Positions 18,492 to 25,225 of a stretch of 25,225 nt of DNA are shown here, piece by piece. Each line of letters begins with the position of its first letter. The first letter of the stretch is position 1. The notes under the pieces are model-generated. The model saw nothing but the letters and a program-made list of their open reading frames with translations. It did no database searches and had not been told where the DNA came from. The DNA is from Saccoglossus kowalevskii (Eukaryota > Hemichordata > Enteropneusta > Harrimaniidae): positions 195,443 through 220,667 of the forward strand of contig NW_003141315.1 of NCBI RefSeq assembly GCF_000003605.2, read 5' to 3'. Both the position numbers and the translations under genes were made by a program.

Positions 18492-18578
18492 TAATTATTT
18501 ATTTATACCTGTTCAATGCATACACGTAAAATCACACATTTTAGGTGTATGCATTGAACAGGTATAAATAAATAATTA
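18492..18578. repeat. Perfect hairpin, 34-bp arms
   Basis: The arms 18492-18525 and 18545-18578 are exact reverse complements (TATTTATACCTGTTCAATGC in the left arm). After one mismatch, five further pairs (TAAAA/TTTTA) close a 7-base loop, TCACACA. No ORF. It could be a very short palindromic element, the footprint of a fold-back event, or a hairpin transcript. Confidence 0.9.
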
Positions 18579-18579
18579 T

Positions 18580-19650
18580 ATACTGTTTATATGAAGAATA
18601 CCTTGATCAATTTTAAAATTAAATATGCGTAATTTGAATAAATTCTGCAATTCCATAGATTGAAAAAAATAAAAAGCGTTACGTAACTTACCACTTATTC
18701 TACTGTGACTGGAAAATATATTTATTGTAGAGCCACCACTACATTTACAGGTTCAGAGAGTCAATTGAAACCATGGCCGTTTCGCAATTGTTGAAAATCG
18801 CCACTAGACACAGTGATTTTGAGGTTGGGGAATTTGCTTCATATCACACATGTATTCTTGCTGACATCTTTATAATATTTCAAAGAACGAAATGCTATGC
18901 AACGGTGTATGCTGGGATTTTCAGCCATGATGTCAAAAGTTCAATCTGCTTGCATGGACCAATCATATTACCGAGATTTAATCACACAATATGAAAATAT
19001 ATTACTGCTTTATAACACTGAACTGACATGACATGACAGATAAAATACAATATTGTATATTACTGATACCCCAATTCAATAATTGTAAATATTTATTGTC
19101 TATAATACACATAGTTTGAAACTCATAGTGATATTAGATTTAAATGTATTTATATTTGGTTTCGTCCAATTGACACTACGTTTTAGAGCTAACATAGGCT
19201 TCATTTGCAATAATCGTGTCCCTAATCCCCGATCAAAAATAATAGTTTCACTGTCTTTTGCAATCTTACTTACGTCTTCCAGGAATACATTTATTCCTTT
19301 ATTGCGAAAATGGTGTAAATGCGATCTTCTGCCACCTTGCGATTTATCCAAGAAACGTTTCAATTGTTTTGAGCTTTCAAAAAAACAGTATTTTTTCTCA
19401 CGATAGCAGGCAACAAAATTTGTATACACAATTTCAAATGGCAAAAATGATTTGTTATATGAGATATACTGAGGTTTATCTTCTTTTTTTTTGGAGATTC
19501 GTATCTTAGCGACGTTTGGCCCAAGTTAATGAATTGAATTGAATTTCTCCATATATTGGTTCATCACAAAATTGCTTTTAATTCGGTGTGATTTTTCGTA
19601 CCACGGGATTTCAAAACATAAATAAAGAACTAGAATGATCAATTTTCATA
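18580..19650. other. Intergenic, no supported gene
   Basis: AT-rich sequence. It has a plus-strand ORF at 18773-18994 with a good ATG context (ACCATGG) and overlapping ORFs of about 100 codons on both strands at 19100-19509. None shows a motif or splice structure that I can recognise. Confidence 0.4.
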
Positions 19651-19651
19651 A

Positions 19652-19872
19652 AATCGGGGGCAAACTTAACAAACTCATAATTAGGTCAATATACAAAATG
19701 TTTATTGATGAAAGTTCTTCAGTATATGCAAGTATCCAACATGTGATGTTACTGCAATTTATGTCGCTGTATCTACCAATATACATAAAATTATAATGTA
19801 TGACCTTTAATTTTTAAATGTAAAATTACCAATGTAAATATATGTGTTTGTGGTATTTGTGGTACTGAGTGG
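19652..19872 (+). repeat. 221-bp direct repeat, copy 1
   Basis: It begins AATCGGGGGCAAACTTAAC and ends GTGGTACTGAGTGG. It is identical to 20008-20228 except for one base (G/T in the ATATATGTGTTTG string). The offset is exactly 356 bases, and 135 bases of single-copy sequence lie between the copies. Confidence 0.95.
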
Positions 19873-20007
19873 TGACATGTCTGTTAGTCATCAACATTAA
19901 CTGACTTATTGGCCTGCATTTTTTTTTTTGCAGAATTTCAACCATGAATAGAAAAGGAATCATTGCCGAGATTGGCCGAGATACTTCTGTGCATCGGGAA
20001 ATTGTCG

Positions 20008-20228
20008 AATCGGGGGCAAACTTAACAAACTCATAATTAGGTCAATATACAAAATGTTTATTGATGAAAGTTCTTCAGTATATGCAAGTATCCAACATGT
20101 GATGTTACTGCAATTTATGTCGCTGTATCTACCAATATACATAAAATTATAATGTATGACCTTTAATTTTTAAATGTAAAATTACCAATGTAAATATATT
20201 TGTTTGTGGTATTTGTGGTACTGAGTGG
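20008..20228 (+). repeat. 221-bp direct repeat, copy 2
   Basis: Second copy of the 19652-19872 segment, 220/221 identical. The pattern fits a partial tandem duplication of a 356-bp unit, or an LTR-like pair, or an assembly overlap. No TG...CA ends of an LTR are seen. Confidence 0.95.
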
Positions 20229-21179
20229 GAGCGCCCGATCTTGCAAGAGCGCGTACGCCGTACGACCGCGGAGCAACTAAAGCTGTATCCAGTCCATAAA
20301 TGTTGTACCATACACCTTAAAGGTGTAATTGAAATTTTACCACGGCGTGACCTCAAACACATGACGTAAGTTAGAATGACGCGTTTTGTTTTGATTGATG
20401 AAAGCTGGGCGCGCTGCATACGAGGGCGCACTGATGTGAGGGCGCACTATACATACCGTTACGAGGCCGGACAAATACGATGTGTATGATTACATACAAC
20501 GCGGTTACATCAAGACTGTCAACACAACAAACGTTATTGAAGTTTCTATATCGATATCGTCCAAACCCTCAATATAATATGCAGATACTGATTGCTGCTA
20601 AACATTATTGTATACGATATCGATTCATATCTAAGCACCGATTATTAAGTCGTTATCGTCAAACTCTTCTCAATAATGTCACGCTATTTTCTGCGCATAT
20701 ATTTCGCTGTACGTTATTTATTGTGCTCACCGTCCGCCCTGGACGAGGTGTTGTTTGAATTGAATTTGCAGGCTTGGGGCATATCGACGTAGATATATTG
20801 CCCTCTATCGGTGTATTCATTTTAAACTTTCAGCGGTCCCAAGTATTTCCTCGTCGAAAGAAATCATAATGGAACATTTTCACGGAATTGCATGATTGTC
20901 AATTAGATTTAAAATGAACCAATTTCACTAGAGATGTAGTGTGATAATGAATGTAGTTTTTTCAATATTCTTAAAATATATTTGAATCTCAGCAATACGG
21001 TGCCGTTTATATAATAATTAGACGATTCTTTTTATATGTACATAATACAATTTTGGTACAAATTGTTTGTATATGTAGTGAATTTTTGAACTAACTTATT
21101 TTATATAATGAAAGATAATAATAAAAGAAAGTCGACATAAACTGTGAGGTCGGTATTTGTTGGCTCCATTCTGTTTTTA
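20229..21179. other. Intergenic, CpG-richer at its left end
   Basis: Positions 20229-20470 are noticeably richer in CG dinucleotides than the surroundings and include a near-duplicate GAGGGCGCACT pair (about 20422 and 20441). The remainder is AT-rich. No gene is supported. Confidence 0.4.
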
Positions 21180-21364
21180 TCACGTGAGAAATGTAGGTCA
21201 TGGTTTCGGTCGGGTCATTGATTCCAGAAGCGTTTTGACGCAGTACGTTTATTTTGATTTTTTCGTTTCTCGTTAAAAACGTCTTTGTTTAGGCATGCAT
21301 TCGAGCACAGACTACTACACATTGATTTGATTTTAAGCTATGGGAACCAATGGAAATAACCAAT
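21180..21364 (+). promoter_or_regulatory. Putative Rab promoter: E-box and two CCAAT boxes
   Basis: A palindromic TCACGTGA lies at 21180-21187, and CCAAT boxes lie at 21347-21351 and 21360-21364. They sit 140-325 bases before the donor of the proposed 5' UTR exon, with no TATA box. The arrangement suits a broadly expressed, TATA-less promoter bound by NF-Y and bHLH-Zip factors. The motifs are seen; their use is inferred. Confidence 0.4.
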
Positions 21365-21419
21365 AGCAATGCAAGATACGTGTAGTATGGCCAAGAAGAA
21401 GTGAAAACACTGTCAGCTG

Positions 21420-21504
21420 AACTTCGTTTAATAATTAAGTGTCAGTGTCGTGTCGGACTTACAACCACTTGAGTAGTTTTCGACAGCGCAACACTAAATA
21501 TAAG
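21420..21504 (+). other. Probable 5' UTR exon of the Rab gene
   Basis: The sequence ending AAATATAAG is followed by a consensus GTAAGT donor at 21505. A matching acceptor (TTCTGTTATTGTAG) precedes 22137, 33 bases before the Rab ATG. The start of this exon is not visible from sequence and the left boundary is a guess. Confidence 0.4.
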
Positions 21505-22169
21505 GTAAGTCATGTTTTGCAGCTGTAAGGCGATCGACGCCGCCCAGGATTTAATTCGTTGTGTGACAATTCTTCTTAATACGTTTAGTGCCATCGCGTC
21601 TATTAACATACAATTGGTGTATACACCGAACGACCTTCAAAGTAACCAATGTATCCAACGATGAATTAAGAGACTGTTATTGAACACGACGTGTTGAGTG
21701 GCACAGACACATAACGACTCCAGTGTAAGCTATAAAAACATTTTATATTATTAGTACTTTGCTACTTAAGCCTATAACTTGTGTCTGTTTGTTTCTCTTG
21801 TGGCTATTGTATATTGATATTGTATCATTCGTATTTTTAATATTCGAATTAATAAATATTGTCTTTATTTATTAAACATATGCAACACATTGATGTGTTT
21901 GGTCTGCTTGCTATGATACGCAATAGACCAGTTTCTGGTAACTTGACATTTCACCCGGGAATTAGGTCTTTACGACTTATGAATACATTACAGGTTAATC
22001 GTTACTTAGACAATAAAGCGCAAAATGCATATTATTGTTACCAAGCCTAACGTTATTTACACGGAACGCAACAATGGCGTATATAAGTTTGAACAATTAA
22101 ATTCATAAACTTTTTCTGCTCCTTCTGTTATTGTAGAAAACGAAACCCGTTGAATCCCAGAGAGGCAGA

Positions 22170-22311
22170 ATGAGTAGTAGGAGCGGAGATGCTGCCTTAA
22201 AAGAATACAGATGTAAACTGGTAATGGTAGGCGAATCGACAGTTGGCAAAACGTGTATCACATTACGGTTCTCCAGCAATTGTTTCCGTGACACCATATC
22301 AACTATCGCAG
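22170..22311 (+). CDS. Rab exon 1 (P-loop)
   Basis: The ATG at 22170 (context GCAGAATGA) is the first in the exon after the acceptor at 22136. It encodes [27 protein letters not shown] and the start of switch I. The donor is GTGGGT, phase 1. Confidence 0.92.
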
Positions 22312-24438
22312 GTGGGTTATAACCGCCTGTCCACAATGATTTAAAGTAATCGATTCAAGTTCAAACAGAAGCAAATTATTCTATCAGTACGTATAATTAC
22401 AGTGGCTGCGGCACTGGAGGAGGGGGATCGCCTCTGCGAAAAAACATATTTGGCGTCCCCCCACCCTTTGTGTCAGCAAAATTTGACGCTCAAAATGCAG
22501 GAAATAGCGTTTTAGAGGGTCTAAATTTCAAAAATTTACAGTGGAACGTGGCCTGAACGCACTAGCCGCGAGGGATTGTGAGCTGATCTCGCACACACCC
22601 CTCTATGCAACATTTCGTGTCGCCGCCTTTCAATTAACTTTCGAGTAATACCTATTTTAAAGTATTTTGTTTCTGTATTTTCAAATAATCCTATATAAGG
22701 TGGGAAGTATATGCCCGGCGAACTGCGTTTTTCGTCGTGAAGTATGGTCACATCAAACACACGAGTTAATATTCAACTAGGCGCTGATGATGACCTGTTT
22801 AGTTCACTTTCTGGAATTACGATATTATTTAATCGTAACTTTTAACATCACTTGTATTCATCGTGTTATGGCATTTCTACATTTTTTAACTTAAAATCTT
22901 AAAATAAGCATTTGCGGAGGATTGTATTTGGTAGTTGCTTTATGCGTTTACTCATTTTTGACAGTTGTTTTAATAAATTATATAGTGACACTAATAGTGC
23001 ACAAAATGATACAAGAACCTAACAATGCTGGCTCAAGTATAATTGTTCTTATTTGTGTGAGCAAACCTACTTTTCAATTTCTGCTCTATAACAAAAATAA
23101 TTCTTTTCACATAAATGTCTCAGCCTCATTCGCAATGGGTCAAGTCAATTGGGGCGATACCATTATGAACTTTGACATTTGGGATACTGCAGGACAAGAA
23201 AGGTTTCGAAGTATACTTCCCCTCTATTACCGACAAGCGGCGGCAGCCATAGTTGTTTATGACGTCACACAAAAGGTACAATCAAGAATAGTCGAGTGAG
23301 CATAAACAACATTTAATAAAGTAATAAAAACATTTTTGTGTAGTGGTATGGTATCTGCTACATTTATTTGGATGTGCATACAAACAATACTAATAAAGTC
23401 TACTTCCTCAATCATACTTTTCGTAAAATATATCGACAATTGTATGTGTGTTATTGTATTTATAATTGCGTTCATCCACTCGAAACAAACATTTCAGAAT
23501 ACTTTTATCAGAGCAAAAGAATACTTAAGAGAACTGCGGGCTCATACTAGTGAGCATATAGTTGTAGCGCTGGTTGCGAATAAGGAAGATCTTGCACATA
23601 TTAGACAAGTATCATTCGAGGTTAGTAAATATAAACGTATTACGTTAATTTAGTTGTATTGTGTGGGTTCGTATCTAATGATCCATTGGTATTAATAATC
23701 ACTCTCTACCGGTCACAATCACTGTGTCTACATTCTCTTGCACATTCTGCTGTATTAGTTAATCGTCATATGAAACAACTGTTAAAATCACCCACAATAG
23801 AAATAAAACAATAAAGTTACAATGTAATTATATATTTACTTACTTCTATGTCTAATCATAGACTGGAGTGTCTATGGTCGAATCAGTCATACATTTATAT
23901 ATATATATATGTTTAGTGTCGAGCGGAAAATGATTTCGATTTTCTCTTAAACACTACCTCGTTCTAGTATACGTTCTAGTTGGAGACAATTACATAATAT
24001 TATTGTATTATCATATCAGGAAGGGGAAGATTATGCCAATGAAAATGGTTTCATATTTATGGAAACATCTGCCAAAACCGGAAAGAATATTAACAAAACC
24101 TTCTTAGCAATTGGTAAGTTTGTGACCAAACGGTGTTTCCCTATATTGTATTTGATAGTGGTAACTTTAAACAATCTTCTTCGTGAATTTATAGTCATTC
24201 TCGGAAGCACGATGTATAGGTACTTTTTTATGTCTAGATTTTTAGTATTTTCAAAATTAAGGTAAATAAAAAGGCATGGTAATTTTGTTTTCAATTTATT
24301 TTTTTAAATAACATTTTCTTATTTGACATTGCAGCTAAGAAATTGATGGAGGAGGAACCTTCCGCTGAAGACTATACATCAGTGAACATTGGGACAGATA
24401 CACTGGATGTAAACCGCGATAAATGCTGCAGTCATTGA
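22170..24438 (+). CDS. Rab5-group small GTPase, 5 coding exons, 204 aa
   Basis: Join 22170-22311, 23124-23275, 23498-23620, 24020-24113, 24335-24438: 615 nt, 204 residues plus TGA, with all junction phases consistent (1, 0, 0, 1). It is a membrane-trafficking GTPase, probably acting on early endosomes. Motifs: P-loop GESTVGKT (21-28), switch I STIAASF (44-50), WDTAGQE (67-73), G4 NKED (126-129), G5 ETSAK (154-158), and C-terminal CCSH (201-204) for double geranylgeranylation, like CCSN of Rab5. YYRxAxAAIVVYD and METSAK place it in the Rab5/Rab22 group. Oddities: the near-invariant Gly after switch-I TI is Ala47, and YYRG is YYRQ. Length is within the usual Rab range. It appears intact. It could be a divergent Rab5 paralogue rather than the main Rab5. 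Confidence 0.92.
22418..22545 (-). repeat. Possible interspersed repeat in Rab intron 2
   Basis: A G/C-rich block with GGAGGAGGGGGATCGCC and GTCCCCCCACCC is followed by GCTCAAAATGCAGGAAATAG and AGAGGGTCTAAATTTCAAAA. It resembles, from memory, a widespread repeat seen in aquatic-animal introns. It is compositionally unlike the AT-rich intron. There is no second copy in the window, so this rests on recollection. Confidence 0.35.
23124..23275 (+). CDS. Rab exon 2 (switch I end, switch II)
   Basis: The acceptor is ATGTCTCAG. It encodes [29 protein letters not shown] and [11 protein letters not shown]. The donor is GTACAA after AAG, phase 0. The upstream ORF sequence in the same frame is intron. 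Confidence 0.92.
23498..23620 (+). CDS. Rab exon 3 (G4)
   Basis: The acceptor is ACATTTCAG. It encodes [37 protein letters not shown] and VSFE, with the guanine-specificity NKxD motif. The donor is GTTAGT, phase 0. Confidence 0.92.
24020..24113 (+). CDS. Rab exon 4 (G5)
   Basis: The acceptor is CATATCAG. It encodes [19 protein letters not shown] and [12 protein letters not shown]. The donor is GTAAGT, phase 1. Confidence 0.92.
24335..24438 (+). CDS. Rab exon 5 (hypervariable tail and prenylation site)
   Basis: The acceptor is GACATTGCAG. It encodes [17 protein letters not shown], then the variable tail ending RDKCCSH and TGA. The two adjacent cysteines are the expected geranylgeranyl sites. 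Confidence 0.92.
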
Positions 24439-24716
24439 TGTCCCATGATATCACGTTGGTACACCATGAACACTGTATGTTTGTGCGGATGAGATATCAT
24501 ACTATGTTATAACATAGCATAACTAAACATAACATAATCCCGGAATCGAATATCGCTATTTGTTAAGGATTTACTTGCGCAGTGGATCACAATTGTTTAA
24601 CAACACATCGAGGTGCAAATAATACTATTTGTCAATGTTGTATAAATATATATATATATAAATATACTAGTATTTACATCGAGTTTATATTCCCATTATT
24701 TCATTATTAATGAAGT

Positions 24717-24722
24717 AATAAA
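24717..24722 (+). terminator. Poly(A) signal of the Rab gene
   Basis: AATAAA 279 bases after the stop codon, a plausible length for a short 3' UTR. Later AATAAA hexamers were not needed. Confidence 0.5.
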
Positions 24723-25225
24723 TGCAATGAAAACTGCCAGCTCATTGAGATGAACATATTATTTTCAAATAATATTTAATTTCGGATTGACCACCATTGT
24801 AAACAATAGAAACCCGTCATGCGCAACGCAAATACGTGTGATCTCGATAGTGGGCAAATATTGAGAATAATGTTGTTTAATGACGTATTGACCGAATGAG
24901 ATGCAATGAACAATGCAACAGCAGTTTAGTTGTTTTACAATGGGTTTTTAGCCAAAAAAATCACCTTTATGTGGGGATTATCCCACATAGTCTCGGAGAT
25001 TTAAAAGCCGAGTGAATATACTTAATATATATGTGTAAATGTATCAGTATTATTGTAACTGAATGTACTATGAATAATATATTAAATATGCATATCGTGA
25101 CATGTCTTATCAGTGTTGTACACCTTCTATAGAATGTTTAAAATTTTACAACATGTGTTTATAATATATAGTTAGTCTTGAGTGTGAGGAGAATATTTAA
25201 AGATGAATATATATATATACCAGGG
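24723..25225. other. Downstream flank, no gene seen
   Basis: AT-rich sequence with a (TA)n run at the very end (about 25207-25219) and an 8-bp stem, TATGTGGG/CCCACATA, at 24968-24989. No ORF of interest. Confidence 0.5.

Noticed and set aside
18773-18994. Plus-strand 73-codon ORF with ACCATGG start
   Set aside because: Good start context only; no domain, no clear splice partner and no composition change.
19100-19444. Minus-strand 114-codon open frame
   Set aside because: It opens at TTG, overlaps two long plus-strand frames and shows no family motif; left unassigned.
19652-20228. Short LTR retrotransposon
   Set aside because: The repeats lack TG/CA ends, no primer-binding site or target duplication is seen, and only 135 bases lie between them.
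17500-20450. GGGCGC motifs as CTCF-like insulator sites
   Set aside because: Only one of four (near 17548) fits the core consensus well; too short and too common to claim.
22922-23123. N-terminal extension of Rab exon 2 in the open frame
   Set aside because: It begins at TTG and precedes a clean CAG acceptor at 23121-23123; the P-loop exon at 22170 supplies the true N-terminus.

Overview
The window is animal nuclear DNA. It is AT-rich, its genes are split by GT-AG introns, and it holds a tandemly duplicated lectin gene, a decayed LINE and MITE-like repeats. Multidomain fucolectin (FTP-domain) proteins and a Tx1-like LINE point to a marine invertebrate, most likely a mollusc or another lophotrochozoan. 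This is an inference from gene content only.

Left third (about 1-12,600, minus strand): a secreted lectin gene with five FTP (fucolectin/tachylectin-4/pentraxin-1) carbohydrate-binding domains. The five units are about 2 kb each. A complete domain has two exons: A (N-terminal half, ending at the RxDCC motif) and B (C-terminal half, GRYV and YLNFCE). Nearly all domain junctions are phase 1. A signal-peptide exon at 12487-12443 ends in phase 0, which is the phase that the domain-1 A exon accepts at 8479. Summed over ten exons the frame closes at 2067 nt once a single missing base in domain 2 is allowed for. Domain 2 carries that 1-nt frameshift, domain 4 carries an in-frame TAA, and domain 5 is cut short and ends in unrelated sequence. 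As read, this copy is therefore damaged or mis-assembled. A 19-bp minisatellite and a 32-nt A tract have grown inside single units.

The first lectin intron (about 4 kb) contains an opposite-strand, intronless, GC-richer ORF of 114 aa (9618-9962) and a same-strand ORF for a small predicted secreted peptide (10849-10622).

Middle (about 12,690-18,600, with more repeats to 20,228): a repeat-rich tract. A minus-strand Tx1-like LINE keeps ORF1 (with stops and frame changes) and the start of the ORF2 endonuclease, but has no reverse transcriptase. A MITE-like element of about 590 bp with 124-bp terminal inverted repeats lies between ORF1 and ORF2. Four copies of another dispersed repeat surround the LINE. 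A perfect 34-bp-arm hairpin and a nearly identical 356-bp-offset duplication follow.

Right end (about 21,180-24,740, plus strand): an apparently intact five-coding-exon Rab GTPase gene of the Rab5 group, 204 aa, ending in CCSH. It has a probable 5' UTR exon, two CCAAT boxes and a TCACGTGA site upstream, and a poly(A) signal. It is the best-preserved gene in the window. Nothing in the sequence links it functionally to the lectin gene.
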